Source of the DNA: Diphasiastrum complanatum
Lineage: Eukaryota; Streptophyta; Lycopodiopsida; Lycopodiales; Lycopodiaceae
DNA: 64,000 nt
Direction of reading: 5' to 3'
NCBI GenBank assembly: GCA_029204225.1
Contig: CM055098.1
Coordinates: 51,058,758-51,122,757, forward strand
This document shows, in pieces, positions 24,011 through 58,424 of this stretch. Under the pieces are notes generated by a model, which was not told the origin of the DNA, did no database searches, and worked only from the letters and a program-made list of their open reading frames with translations. The translations under genes and the position numbers were made by a program. The stretch's first letter is position 1, and the number at the start of each line of letters is the position of its first letter.

Positions 24011-26780
24011 AGTCTCAGATTAGAGTTTCCAAGTAGGGCTAGGCACCCACCAGCAAGAACCAAAAAGCTTGATTGAAAACAAGTTCAATTCATAGGATTT
24101 CAGAAGTACAAACGTGTTATTTAATTAACAAGACCAAAAGCAACAAAACAAGTCCAAAAAACCATAGTTACATGTCCATAAATCTCCTGTATGAACAAAA
24201 AAGCGTCTTCAAATGTTACCCGAGTTGAAAAAATTGATAAAGAATGTGTTTAAGAAGATGCTCAAAAATGAATATAAAAAAAACATGCCGTGAAAATGTA
24301 ACAAAAATGAACAAAGATGTAGCAAAAATGAATACGTTGAAGAAGACTTAACATCCTAGTTGGAGTTATGTCTTTTTTCTCATATGTCCTCGTTTGTGTA
24401 TTAGAGTCGAACTCCTGACTTCTAGCAGAGGAAAGGAAATTCTAACCAACTCTTCACCTTTTGGAGGATCAGAATTGTAGTTGATTGAGGGTGTTTTTCA
24501 CATGGTTCAGTTTTTGCGTGATTGTGCATAAAGTTGTTCATTATTCTAACTAGATAAACTTTCCTTGTATATGAAATAATTGTTTGGTATGACATCAGCT
24601 TATAGATGTCTTTTGTCACGCGTAAAATGTATTTGTTGTACCTCCAGTGATCTAAATAGAAAATCTTTTTCTAGTTAGATCACTGGATCAGGTGTGGATT
24701 TGTGATATCCATCTGATAGGCATGCCAGTCATCCAAATGAATGGATCCTCCAATTTTTTGGAAACAAGAGATATTATCCTATATGGATTATAGAACAACT
24801 AGATGATCAATGGATCTCTAGAATATCAGATAAGGCGGTTAAGGGTTTTTTGGAAGGAAAAGTTGATGATATGAGACATCAGTAATTTTGGAAAGGGAAT
24901 TCTAGGACTATAAAAATCTGATGATCAATGGTGTGTTTTAGTATGTAGTCGCGATATGAGAAAAAGAAAACCATTCGATCAAATGTGAGGTATTTTGGAA
25001 AATTTTGAGGTTTAATCTAGATCCCAATGTGGTATCTCATTATTTACAAAATTAGAGGCCCTCAAATCTATTCCTCGCTTTCTTAATTAGTCCTTTACTT
25101 CTTAGTGATTTTTCGAATATAAGACATCAAACTGGTTTATATGATTCTTTTCGGCATGAAGTTATTCTTCTGAAAGACTACTATGTCATATAAATTACTA
25201 CTTGTGTAAATAGACTTGGAATTCAAATAAATTCTGAGGTCAAAGTGTTTCAATGTCTTAAACCTTCGATATCTTTGTTGCATAAATGGATTTCAGAGGA
25301 ATGATAATTCTGTCACTCATGTTGAAAATATTTGAAAGAAAAGTCATGTTTGTAATAGAGTGACTCTTTTTGTGGAATGCACTTATTACTGACTTTTCAT
25401 GGATTTGGATATTTCATTTGTCATCTTTCAAGTTAACTTTTATAGAAATTGATAATTTCTTTAAAAAGAGGGGTGAAGTGGTGGGATAATATTCTATCTG
25501 AGGATCTGTTGGTTGCATAGTTTTTGGAAGAGAACCAACTGTGGTATAGAAATAAGATTTGGTCTGAAAGTCATTTCGGATAGATTCAAAGTAAGATACC
25601 TAATTGGAACTGTTCGAATAAGAGAAATTTTCTAGGGATTGTGTGGATAATCTAGAACTAGAACATGTTTGAAATTTGAATCGTTATCTATAAGTAGAGT
25701 GAAAGGTCAAAGGTTACTGATTCCATTTTGATTGGAATATAAGTAAGTTTGATCAGGATTTAAATCCGGAATGTTTGTATTAAATCAACCTAATCTTATT
25801 TTAAATACTAAAATCAAAGAGGGGTTGATAAAGTGGAAAAAATTATGTTATTAGAGATAAACTGGGTTGGAAAACTGTTGAGAGTGAATGTTATTCGTCT
25901 TAGAGATTTTTAGAATATGTTATTTTCTCATGAGAAATAGAAAATCTGTTGTAGCTGAGTTACAAGATTCTCAATGAGATATGTGAGTAACATATGTAGA
26001 TTCTGGAGGAATCTACTAGTTAAGAATGTGGTTACGTACTGGGTCATAGTGAGATTATTCACTTATGTGCATTAATCTTGTATGAATCTACTGTTTTGTG
26101 TATTCCTGGTTACTAAATTTATTTGGTGCACTTAACTTAGTTGGTAAACATAAACATATGATCGAGTATTGTTTTGACAAATACTTGTAGAGTTAACAAA
26201 TCTTTGTATGGAAGATTTATGAATTAACTTATAATTGATTTGGATAAGGATCTAAATGTGGTTTCATGCTGGTATAATTGAATTCTACACCTATACATTA
26301 AGATTTCTAAATCATAGACGATTAACTTGAGTAGTTGATTACTCCAAGATAAAATTAATTGGTAAAACGATCAGTGTGATGTTGATTCACCAAGAACTGA
26401 TGGTTTCTTGAATTATGTTGCTTGTAAGACACATTATTAGTGAATCATTTGGGTTCATTAGTTAAACTTATGTGCATTGGATATACAATATTCTTGGGAT
26501 AGAGTATTTTTTAGTTAAGGAATAGACTCAGCTCATTAGTGATTGTATCATGTTTAAAGAGTATTCCTAAAATCCAGTATTTTCATGTTGGAAAAGATTT
26601 TGGAATGATTCTTACTTTTCCTTAGTTATGTGGAACATATACTCCAGTATTCTATAAATGATTATGATTTTGGATTCCAAAAAATTATGATTGACAAATT
26701 ATACAAATCTAAGTACTTATGGTTGACGGATCATAAATAGTTACTTAATTGTCGTTAGTGGATTATAAGGAATTGTGATG
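24011..26780. other. AT-rich region without recognised genes
   Basis: About 2.8 kb with no open frame above 65 codons and no recognised domain on either strand. It probably consists of heavily decayed transposon sequence. A 45 bp hairpin at 24643-24687 is the only structure noted. Confidence 0.4.
24643..24687. repeat. 45 bp inverted repeat (hairpin)
   Basis: TCCAGTGATCTAA pairs with TTAGATCACTGGA (13 bp perfect). After a single mismatch a further TAGAAAA/TTTTCTA stem closes a loop of about 3 to 4 bases. It may be a small MITE relic. Confidence 0.8.
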
Positions 26781-27602
26781 AAATTGTGACATATTTAAGA
26801 ACTCTTATAAGCCTCATACAAAGCTCTTTCTATAGTATTTATGCATCTTTTGAAAATATCACGTGTGTCAATTTGAGTATGGAATCAATGTGTGTAAAGT
26901 AGCCTAAATTGCTTTGCTTAGATCTAGTATTCTCACATGATATTAGAGCTACAAATGCAATAGGAGTTCTAGGAGGCTACAGATGCAATGGAAGCTATAG
27001 GAGACAAGAGAAACTTTGTGAATTGGTCAAAGAATTTTCCAAAAAACCATAAGAAATTAGTGAGCTGAGGAGAGAGTTTCTAACCCTTTCTTTGCTAAAG
27101 TGATAATATTGAACTAGGTTATTTCCCTACCTTAGAGTAGGTGTTGACTTGGAAAGGGAATGTTATTGTATTTAGATTAATACAACAAGCCTTTAATTGA
27201 TTCTTCTATAAAGAGGACCTCTGTTGCATTCATAGAACTTTATTTAATAAACTGAAGAAATTTTAGAATGTAAAGATTAGAATGCTTCAATTGTTGAGGT
27301 AACATCATTCTTTGGTCGTACAATTGGACCAACCTTGGAAGATTGCATTTAGAGACATTCCAATACAATTGTATGAATAAAAAACACATCAATATCACAA
27401 AAAGATGATTTCCATTAGAAAAAAATTGAGCACAAAAGAGGCCTTCCAAAAAGATACTTTTTACTTTTTTTTTCTCAAAAGTTTCTTACACATGGATCAA
27501 TCAAAACACTCAAATTTGAAATCTACGTAACATAGCTCCTTCAAATTAATTTTTTTTTCTTTTTCAAAAAAAATGTAATTCTGCGTCAGGGGCAACCCGT
27601 AA
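26781..27602 (+). other. Possible LTR end with weak Met primer site; otherwise no gene
   Basis: Around 26938 CTCACATGATATTAGAGCTAC looks like a decayed LTR end (CA) followed by the primer-site pattern TGRTATYAGAGC. TTTAAG near 26790 could be a promoter remnant. No gag or pol was recognised downstream. Confidence 0.25.
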
Positions 27603-28040
27603 ATAAGCCATCCTATTTGTAGTATAGTATGCAACTCAAATAGAAACTGCGTAACTTTTGAACGACAGTTCAAATTTAGACGATTATAGTGCCATTGGAA
27701 AGGCCTCGATGAGAACTTTCCAATGACACCCACCATGACCCAGTTTCAAGTTACAATTAAAAGATATTCTCAATCAAAGTTTTGGGCGATTAGTCAACAG
27801 TCAATCTGATATCGCTTTGGAGCCCGGTTGACCAATTTGACTGAGTCAACTTGGTCAACCGTGCTCCAAAGCGATATCAAGTTAACCGTTGACTTTGAAC
27901 GAGAAAAACTTTGACTGAGAATATCTTTTCAACCGTCGAGGACTTTCTAATGGCACTATAATCGTCTCAATCTGAGCTGTCATTCAGAAGTTACAAATTT
28001 TTTTACAACCACAAACTATACTATACACAGAATGGTTAAC
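27603..28040. mobile_element. 438 bp foldback / MITE-like element
   Basis: The two halves are inverted copies meeting near 27845. Outer ends TAAGCCATCCTATTTGTAG (27603) and the reverse complement of the right end, GTTAACCATTCTGTG (28040), match imperfectly. Inside, AGACGATTATAGTGCCATTGG pairs with the GGCACTATAATCGTCT stretch near 27951, and ATATCGCTTTGGAGC with GCTCCAAAGCGATAT. There is no coding sequence. I could not fix a target-site duplication. Confidence 0.8.
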
Positions 28041-30145
28041 CATCGAATATTGTGTGGGCAAGACTGCGGGCAAGAAAAGATTTTATTTTTGTATTTTACA
28101 TTGCAAGAAATTTATCATCCTACATGGCAATCCTTATAGAGCCCTTTTCAAAGCCAAAGTTTCTCTATTGGTTATTGCAGTCTCATAATAGAAAGAAGAT
28201 CGAGCCAAGATGGATTTGTCTATTGAATCTAAGGGAGAGATTATAAAATTGAGACCTCTTTCGTAAAACATCATTGGAATTCAACAAGAAGAAAAAAAAA
28301 AGACTAGCAAAATTTATCTATGAAAAATAAACGCACAAATAATCCCAAAAAATGCCAAAAAAGAGCTCAAAAAACACCAACGGAAGGACAAAAAATCCCC
28401 AAACCTATATATCTGAAATCCCGAAAAGGGTTTTTATGTACTTTTTCAGGTTTCTTTTTTATTTTCTCTATTTTTTCATATTTATTTGACATTTTAATTG
28501 CTTTATTTCCATTTAAATTACTATATATTGAAAAAAAAAATTAAAAAGGACATTACGTACACATACGGAACAGAACCATTCCATATTATTCTTTTATCTA
28601 TATAGGTACACCACCAAATTGTGATATGCATCATCTTTATGATATGCAAGGTACATTTTCTTCACTATATTTGCATTTCTTTCAATATAATTAGCATTCG
28701 AGAGCACATGTAGTGATGATGATCTGAAACATCACTAGAAAGGATAACTGTTCATGTGGTATACCATAGTCAGTGGGATCAATCACTCAAGAAATACATG
28801 CAGTAGTTAGAAGTTCTGAAGTATATAGATGCGTAGATTTCCATCAAGCATCTAACTAAAAGGAATTCATAGCAAGCTTAGATTTTGTAGTATTTATCTT
28901 CCATCCAGTGATTCAAGAGTTGCTTCATATGCTTCCTTTGTTGTAGCTACTCCCTCTTTCTTGGACAATTATGTAACTTCCTCCCACTCACATTCTGATG
29001 ATGCAACCAAGAACTTCCACTTGTGTCTCAAAATTGAGGCACTTGAGCTCCAGCATGGCCAAAGTCACTACTTCACCTACAGGCAGCACCACCTCTTTCA
29101 ACACTCCTTCCAATTCCTCATCCTCTTGCACCTTAGTTTCAAAGTTGGAGGCAAGACATGGATCAACATCCTCAGCACCTTTCATCTTCTTCATACAGTT
29201 ATTTAGCATACGAGATTTGGATTTTCTCTCCTTTTGTAAGCCCATAAGTCTGGCGCTCCTCCATCACCTCAATTGCATTCCATTGCTCAATCTTATTTCG
29301 TGAGCCTAAATTAATAATCAACTCAACATCAGAATGACATGGTTGGGTTGCAGACAAAGATCAAGGCATCATTCCAAATAGGTACAGTACATTGTTCAGA
29401 ACGCTGGGTTCCACAAGTTGTCCATTCTGAAAAATTCGTTTGAAAACTCACTTGAAAATTCATTCTTTTTCAAAACTTTATGATCGTTGGATCTAAGATC
29501 TACAAATGGTGATAGCAGCCGAATGATCCACTAAGGAATTCTTCTATAAAGATCTGCTCGGTCACTGATTCATAATGCGTTGATTCTTTGACACCTGCTT
29601 AACGGCTAAAAATGTGATTGCATGGTGGAGAGCCCCATCCAAGCTTGATATTTCGAGTTTTCACAGTGAATATCAGGGAATACTTGCTACAGTTTTCACT
29701 GTATTTTGATCGTTATTTGCATTTGGAACAGGCATTCACAATGTAGAGGCTTACATTTCTTCAATACATGAATCTTTGGTTGCAGACTTTAGCGTGGGCT
29801 TGACAAAACAGATACTCATATCAGTTCCGATGCATTAAACAACGAGCAGCAGGGCCACCCACCGGCTTTTCCACGACCAACTTGCTTTTGCTCTTTTTCT
29901 TTACCAGCTTCACAAGTAGCAAGAGGTTTCATCAAAGTCCACTTAAAGCTAATAATATGCAGAAATCTCAAAGGCCAGTACCTACTACTTATCAGCATTC
30001 ATAATCTATATTCAGAAGTGTCCAAAATAATCATGATTACTTTCTATAGTATGCTAAGGCTACTACTACGTGTCATTCTTATTTATGAAATAGACGTCTT
30101 ATTAGCCTACGACTTCTTGAGCGTATTCCTCATATTTCTGTCACA
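28041..30145. other. Intergenic, no gene recognised
   Basis: There is an A-rich then T-rich stretch at 28280-28545. Open frames overlap on both strands at 28960-29300 (a charged helix-like reading on minus, Ser-rich on plus), but neither resembles a known family. This is downstream of the minus-strand HAD gene. Confidence 0.35.
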
Positions 30146-30360
30146 CATGGCATTTATTGGTATGTTTTGATAATCAAGCACCTTTTGCCTGTTGATTTTC
30201 TAAAACCATAAAAATAGCAAGCTGTCACCTTGTATTGGCCACCAATCTCTATTATGGTTCAACTACAGAATCTGTATTTTGGCACTCTTGGAAGCTATGT
30301 ATGGCATGAATTTCTTCCAACATACCACAGCATTTTTCATCATTATCGCTTGTACACAAC
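30146..30360. repeat. 215 bp duplication, copy 1
   Basis: Starts CATGGCATTTATTGGTATGT and ends CGCTTGTACACAAC. It matches 30431-30645 with four differences by eye (about 98% identity). Confidence 0.93.
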
Positions 30361-30430
30361 ATTTGTCGTATTTATGTTACCTTGAAACCCAGTACATATG
30401 TGCTTCCTTCTGTTGCCACTATCTGGCATT

Positions 30431-30645
30431 CATGGCATTTATTGGTATGTATTGATAATCAAGCACCTTTTGCCTGTTGATTTTCTAAAACCATAAAAAT
30501 AGCAAGCTGTCACCTTGTATTGGCCTCCAATCTCCATTATGGTTCAACTACAGCATCTGTATTTTGGCACTCTTGGAAGCTATGTATGGCATGAATTTCT
30601 TCCAACATACCACAGCATTTTTCATCATTATCGCTTGTACACAAC
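30431..30645. repeat. 215 bp duplication, copy 2
   Basis: Same orientation as 30146-30360, offset 285 bp, with 70 bp between the copies. The high identity makes it the youngest duplication noticed in the window. Confidence 0.93.
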
Positions 30646-31618
30646 ACTAGCTTGAGCTGCATTACAATATATTGGGCTATTGTTGGGACACATCTGTGTC
30701 TATGCCACTTAAAGACTGTTTGGTTGCCTTGCAGCAATTGTATATGTACCAAGCCGTTAACTTTCTTATGGTCTAATCAACTGGCTTGGCATCTGTTGGT
30801 CATAGACATTGCTACTGGTTGCTTTGACACCAGTTCCATTCTTGCATTCATTACGTGGACTCCAAATTCACTGTTTTCTTTCCTCTTCTATTGCTGCTTT
30901 TACATGGTACATTTTTATTTTGTGGCTTCCTTGCAATACATTTGTCTATCCCAAGCAACGTCTTATTCTGTTTCCATGACAGTCCTCATCAGACTATACT
31001 ATGCATGCACCACTATACTACTTAATGCTAGGATGTGTACGAGCATTGGGAAAGGCTATCAAACAGCCCAAAAAGACGAGAGATCAATTTATGAGAACAG
31101 CAAGGTTTGGATAGATCAATCCCACTATTGCTGTGGACTGTAAGATTCTATCTTTTTGAAGATCTTTCAAGAGCTATATATCAAAGGGGAATAGAATTCA
31201 ACTGAACTAGCTAATGATTGTCACATTACTCTCCTATGCAAAATACACAACCTAAAATAACCGCATTTTTTTTAGTTTCCACAGATTGTATAACTTCTGA
31301 CTGATACGAATCTCAAATTTGGACAGAATAAATTTATTAGAAGAATATAGCAAATAAGCACGCATGGCACATCAGAAGAGCCCGGCATTTTTTAATATTT
31401 CCAAAAATTAAAGGACTCAGAGTAGTAACAACTTACAGCTTTTACTCTCCTTGACGAGGGTGAAGTTTCAAAATGAAAGAATAAATAGGTGTGAAATAAG
31501 TACTCCATAAACAGATAGTGGAATCATCACTTATGTGCATGATTTCTGAGAATGTACTCATTACGCCTGCTCAACCAGCAAAAAATTTACAATGATAGTA
31601 TGGAGGTGGAAAAGAAGT
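30646..31618. other. 3' flank of the HAD gene; no separate gene
   Basis: AT-rich. On the minus strand, AATAAA complementary to 31333-31338 lies about 285 nt beyond the HAD stop codon and could serve as poly(A) signal. The plus-strand open frame at 30652-31143 has no recognisable motif. Confidence 0.35.
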
Positions 31619-53780
<22,162 letters not shown>

Positions 53781-54217
53781 CTGCAATCAACAGGAATAAC
53801 CAATAAACCTTCTCCTCTCTTGCGCTATACTAATTGGAGTTAGATACGGTCGCACTATGACAAACAACTAGCATAACGTTAGAAGTGGCGGCAACAAGTT
53901 CTAGATGAATCAAAGAAGTGTGGGGAGGTTGAAAACTCTTATCATGGTCTTGCATTCTCTTGCTAACCCATATCTTCTTACTTTCTACATATGAATTTTT
54001 TATCAAGGACCCCATATGCAGCGAGCTTCAGCCTGCTAGTTAAATTGCAGGTTGGGGTTTTTAACAATTTCTATTTGCCTGTCTTTGCATAGTATATCTA
54101 ACGTATAATCAAGCAACATGAATCCCACATCATGATCAAACATAAGATTTCACACCAGATCAAGGTGGAACCAAATGCATAAAAATGTACTTCCAGCTCT
54201 ATGAAAGGGACTAGAGT
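53781..54217. other. Sequence upstream of the first HAD exon found
   Basis: Probably intron, because the 53609-53780 exon starts with an acceptor site. No exon was recognised here. Confidence 0.4.
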
Positions 54218-54395
54218 GAACTTGGCATGATTTCTACTGGTGCTATAATCTTACATAATGTGAACTTGGCTTCACAAGGTGGTGTTACAACCTACACTCT
54301 TGAACTTGGCATGATTTCTACTGGTGCTATAATCTTACATAATGTGAACTTGCTTGATCTTGGCTTCACAAGGTGGTGTTACAACCTACACTCTT
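54218..54395. repeat. Tandem duplication (84 and 94 bp)
   Basis: 54218-54301 and 54302-54395 are identical by eye apart from a 10 bp insertion (CTTGATCTTG) in the second copy. Each starts GAACTTGGCATGATTT and ends CAACCTACACTCTT. Confidence 0.92.
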
Positions 54396-55095
54396 GAAAG
54401 CTTCTGATTTCTGTCTTTCTCTATATGTTTGGATAGAACTTGATATTCTTTCCATGCTCAAAATATCAGCATGAATGAGCACATGCTCTATTTTCTCATG
54501 AAAACAACAAAATCTTTTATAAATAGTGAACTTTCAAAGCAAGAATAGCAAATTTTCATCAAAATTGGGTATGATCTAGGAACTTACCAAAACATTGTAG
54601 CATGAAAATAGTTTTTCCATCAATTTGCCACAAATTACTCAAAAACTTGATTCATACAAAGAAGGAATATGTAAAACTATTTGTTGGCTCTCGTTCCATG
54701 AGGAATATTGATCTCCTGGCAAAATCCCAGCTCCCATCCACAGCTTGGAATCCACCTCCACACATGTACCAATTTTGCCGCTCCTAAAGGTTCTTCTCCA
54801 AGATTTGGATCTTCCTCATGCGAATGTTGCTCCAATACCATTTTTAAGTCATCTAAGGGTCTAACCCAATATGTATTCAAACTGCACTACAAAGCTCTTA
54901 ACCCTAGTTATAAGGGCTAGGAGTATATTTACCATGACTAGGGCTGATCGACAAGAGGCCAAGATGGTGTATTGACCATTGAGCCATGTCAAGGCACAAG
55001 CGTGGCTATCAAAAACATCATCTTTCCAGTCAGTTCAAAGGCACAAAGTTCTGATCAATGGCCCCAATCAAGCAAGGCAAGTGGAGCATTCACTT
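54396..55095. other. No gene confirmed
   Basis: A minus-strand open stretch (54677-54880, containing KLVHVWRWIPSCGWELGF) does not match the HAD family and was not identified. Its continuation to 54585 ends at a donor-like TTTTG|GTAAGT, but the phase and sequence do not fit the known exon. Confidence 0.35.
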
Positions 55096-55565
55096 GTAGG
55101 GAGGACCATTGTTCTCTACTCCAAGTAGTTTTTAAGAGACGAGCTTGAGCGAGCTTGGTGATAACATCTTTGGCTACTTGCTACTACTAGAGCATGCAAC
55201 ATCTAATATGAGGCCTATAGCCCATAGTTGTTGAATGATCCGAAGTTATTTCATTCTCTACTAACTCTATTCTAAAATACCTAGACAACCATACACAATC
55301 ATGTAACCGAGGTAAAGGACTTAAAGAGTAGGTAGATGGTTAAAAGCGTAGGATATGGTAGGGAGGAGCCTCATCCTTTAGACCAACTATTTTTTGGAGC
55401 TCAAGCATGAATGAACTTGGTGATATCATCTTCAACTACTTGGTATTACCAAAGCATGTAGCATCTTCATGTTAGCCTGACACATGCAACCATTGGACCA
55501 GATGAGGCCTATAATCCATAGTTTCCAAATGATCCAGACTTTTCTATTTTCTACTAGCTCTATTC
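55096..55565. repeat. Diverged direct repeat pair
   Basis: About 55096-55270 and 55358-55565 share GTAGGGAGGA, a GAGCTYRAGCRWGMNTGAACTTGG-like box, GAGGCCTATAR.CCATAGTT, and TCTACTARCTCTATTC. Moderately diverged, with an extra ~40 bp in the second copy. Confidence 0.65.
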
Positions 55566-55732
55566 CAGACGTACAAGTAGAGTACAACATAGTCGACAAT
55601 ATTTGGTTCCAATGGGATGGATGGCATATTGATGAGGCCACATGGGAGTCTATTGATGTGTTCTCACCTCTAGAATCAAGCACTAGCACTCGTGATGATC
55701 AAGTCTTTCCAGATGCCTTCATAAGTCCTTGA
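55562..55732 (+). pseudogene. Chromodomain remnant of a chromovirus-type gypsy element (fossil)
   Basis: The plus-strand stretch IWFQWDGWHIDEATWESIDV followed by F..L and a DDQVF region resembles the chromodomain at the end of integrase in chromoviruses (VKWKGL...ATWE pattern). Nothing else of that element was recognised. Old and broken. Confidence 0.55.
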
Positions 55733-55787
55733 CACGTTTGTAACCATATATGACTCATAACAAATATTTCATTTTCATTTCGATACA

Positions 55788-56107
55788 TGCAACTCCAGTA
55801 TATGCATCCTATATCGAGGGTATAGATCTTGTTAGTACGAGACCATTACAGATCTATGATTAGGACCATATTATTATTAATTTGACCCCTCATGAATATC
55901 ATTTCCAAGGTCATCCACATATAGTTGGACTCATGGTCACTACTTCTCCACTATATGCAACTCCCCTATATGTTGCCTACAATGAAGGTTAAGAAATCGT
56001 TGATGGGAGAGAGTTAAGAACCTATGATTAAGAGCATCATAGAACTTATTACGTAGGGGCTCTTACTAATTTGACCCCTCAAACATATTATTCCCATGGT
56101 CATCTAT
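55788..56107. repeat. Diverged direct repeat pair
   Basis: 55788-55921 and 55955-56107 both run from TGCAACTCC.STATATG to a TTTGACCCCTCA..ATAT box ending GGTCATC. Gaps of up to 20 bp. They lie just beyond the chromodomain remnant and may be its LTR or 3' UTR. Confidence 0.65.
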
Positions 56108-56657
56108 TTCAATAGTTCATAACCTTAGGATAACTAGGCAAACGGTCAAGAGTAGGGTACAAACCTTATCGAGATCCATAACATGTCAAAGTAAAGCCTT
56201 CAATATATTTGATACCTTGTTGAACTGATCGCTTAAGAGCTTTCAACAGACTATACTCGTGATTGGCTTGGTGATTAAGCTCTTTGTAGAAAACTCATAT
56301 GTAGTTCCTTTGCAAGGAGGGTCTACAATTCACCTTATGCTTAAGCTCTCTAATGTTCATGCAGCAATCTTAGTTGGAAATTTTAATCCTTCGTTATCTA
56401 ATCCATGTGCCATATTTGATATCCTGTTCATAAATAGATACAAAATAGAAAAACATCATTCACATAAACATAGTTTTCAAAACATATACCACTTAAACTT
56501 GTAAGAAGGTGACCATGCAAATTTACAACACCTAAAGCATAAACAAATCTTAGGACTCACTGAAATCCATATCCAGATAAAACGCTAGCCGGTTCACCTT
56601 TGCCAACTGCTAGAGTCCTCACGCCTCCATAGCTATACAGATTGTGAAGAAGCAATT

Positions 56658-56659
<2 letters not shown>
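56108..56659. other. No gene seen
   Basis: AT-rich sequence before the second LINE array; the open frame at 56259-56504 has no recognisable domain. Confidence 0.35.

Positions 56660-56723
<64 letters not shown>
56660..56723. repeat. (TC)32 tract, left edge of second LINE array
   Basis: 64 bp of pure TC. Confidence 0.97.
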
Positions 56724-56726
<3 letters not shown>

Positions 56727-57226
56727 CATTCCACCTTTGGTCTCAAAGAGGATGTCATATCTGATGCTTGGGTGGGTAAGCTCCAATCCACTACAGTGTT
56801 TCTGCGTTTCAAGGATGCTTTGCTTCGTCAAAAGGTTCTACGTAGAAGAGGTTGCCTGAAGGGATCTACTATTTTTATGGATGAAGACGTGACACCCATT
56901 CAATGGACTGAGAGAAAGAAAATTATTGCAGATGCTAAGGCCAACGGTTTACGGGCTCTCTTTCGAGATGGATGCCCGGTCTTGGTTAAAATTGCATAAC
57001 TTAAAATCTCAGATTCTTCTCCCTCTCCTATGTGAGAGATGTTTGAGCTACAGTCATTTATTTCCTCTCCTGCGTGAGAGATGAGCTTTTTTACATAGCG
57101 AATTATGTTTTAATTTAGTTTTTTGTTGACGGTATTGTTCCGTCCGAGTTCCATTTCTTATGATGTACTCCTTTCGTCTTATACGCCTTTTGGCATGGAA
57201 AAGACGTTAATAAAGCTTTCTTTCTT

Positions 57227-57229
<3 letters not shown>
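56724..57229 (+). mobile_element. LINE unit U6 (ORF1 C-terminal domain and 3' UTR)
   Basis: 506 bp, built like U5. The reading AWVGKLQSTTVFLRFKDALL then CLKGSTIFMDEDVTPIQWTE and RALFRDGCPVLVKIA ends at a stop at 56997-56999, without a break in the domain. The 3' UTR has a GACGG/CCGTC stem-loop (57128-57144) and ends TTGGCATGGAAAAGACGTTA then ATAAAGC before CT. Confidence 0.83.

Positions 57230-57285
<56 letters not shown>
57230..57285. repeat. (CT)28 tract between U6 and U7
   Basis: 56 bp of pure CT. Confidence 0.97.
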
Positions 57286-57289
<4 letters not shown>

Positions 57290-57881
57290 CACTCTCTCGC
57301 GATGGTGGCTCGTTGATCCTCCACCCTCCTGTCCTCCGCTCACTGTCCATCGCGACTGTCCACCGTGGCACTACACCTTCTGCATGGCCCGCTAACCCTA
57401 TTCTGCTGGACGCTGGACGCTGGTACACCCCCCTGCTGTTCGCTGGTCTAATGCTTATGGCCAGGAAAGCCCACGCTCCCCCCCCTCACGCACTTCTGCC
57501 CCTACTGCAGCGCTGGCCCCCTCTTCACCCCTAGGCACTTCTGTCCCTGCTCCTTCAGCGCTGGCCATTTCTTCACCGCTATCCACCATCACTGATGAAC
57601 CGCTCCCCACCAGCGCTGCAAAATCTGGTCATAATGATGATTCCATTGCTACGGATGGAGCCTCCACCTCTAATGACGGTGATGTTCTGTGCAGTGAGAA
57701 AGATGATAAAGTGTCAGATTTACCTACGGATATGGCAACTTCTATCCACACCCCCTGCCCACCATCTGCTCGCTCCTCTTTCTTGCTTCCAGAAATCTAG
57801 ACACCTGCGAAATCATTTGAGGAGTACACACTCTCCTACATCGAGCAGATCAAACAAGAATCCAGCTCTCTACGAAAAGAA

Positions 57882-58373
57882 ATGGGACAGCTTCAAGCGA
57901 CCATTCAATCTATGTCCGCTGAAAGGGAAATCCTGCTAACCCGGATCATTTCGTTGGAGGCAGCAATCAGCAAGCAAGGAGAACCTACAAGGATTCAAGA
58001 GTTAGAAGAAAAGATAGAGCAACACAAGGCTGAGACAAAAACATGGGCTTCCCTTTTCAAGGAAGGCAATAAGGAAGGTACAATTTTCTTTCAAGTACAC
58101 TTTCCCACCACTCTGAAGGATTGGATAGAGCTTGGAGAACCAAGAGAGACCCTTCCACACTCATTGTTCGCTTCACGCATTTGGAAGAACGACGGGCAAC
58201 CCTCAAACTGCGGGTCAAGCTTAGAGGTACACATATTTATGGACGATGATCTCACTCCCATGCAGGTTGCCGATCGGAAGAAAACATTCAGTGAGGCAAA
58301 AGCTTTGGGGAAGTGGGTAATTTATCGGGATGGTAAGGCTCGGTACATCGATCCTCCAAATCCTGATAAATAG
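57882..58373 (+). pseudogene. LINE U7 ORF1, coiled coil and C-terminal domain
   Basis: 163 codons uninterrupted. ORF1 proteins of LINEs bind the element RNA. Residues 1-60 are heptad-like (LEAAISKQGEPTRIQELEEK then IEQH). The last 50 residues hold the domain shared with U3, U5 and U6. It starts at an internal Met of the longer ORF1, which is interrupted upstream. ORF2 begins 52 bp downstream. Confidence 0.75.
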
Positions 58374-58424
58374 GGAGTAAGTCCCTCCGGACTAGGTAGC
58401 GGTTCGGGGGCTCTTTCTAGAGCA

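Noticed and set aside
24011-26780. Possible organelle DNA insertion because of AT-richness
   Set aside because: No plastid or mitochondrial gene could be read on either strand.
28960-29303. Overlapping open frames on both strands that look like a small gene
   Set aside because: Ser/Thr-rich on one strand and Glu/Leu/Val-rich on the other, with no recognised domain or splice context; most likely chance.
54585-54880. Possible upstream exon of the HAD gene (minus strand, ending at TTTTG|GTAAGT)
   Set aside because: In the phase required by the next exon it contains stops, and the open part does not resemble the family.
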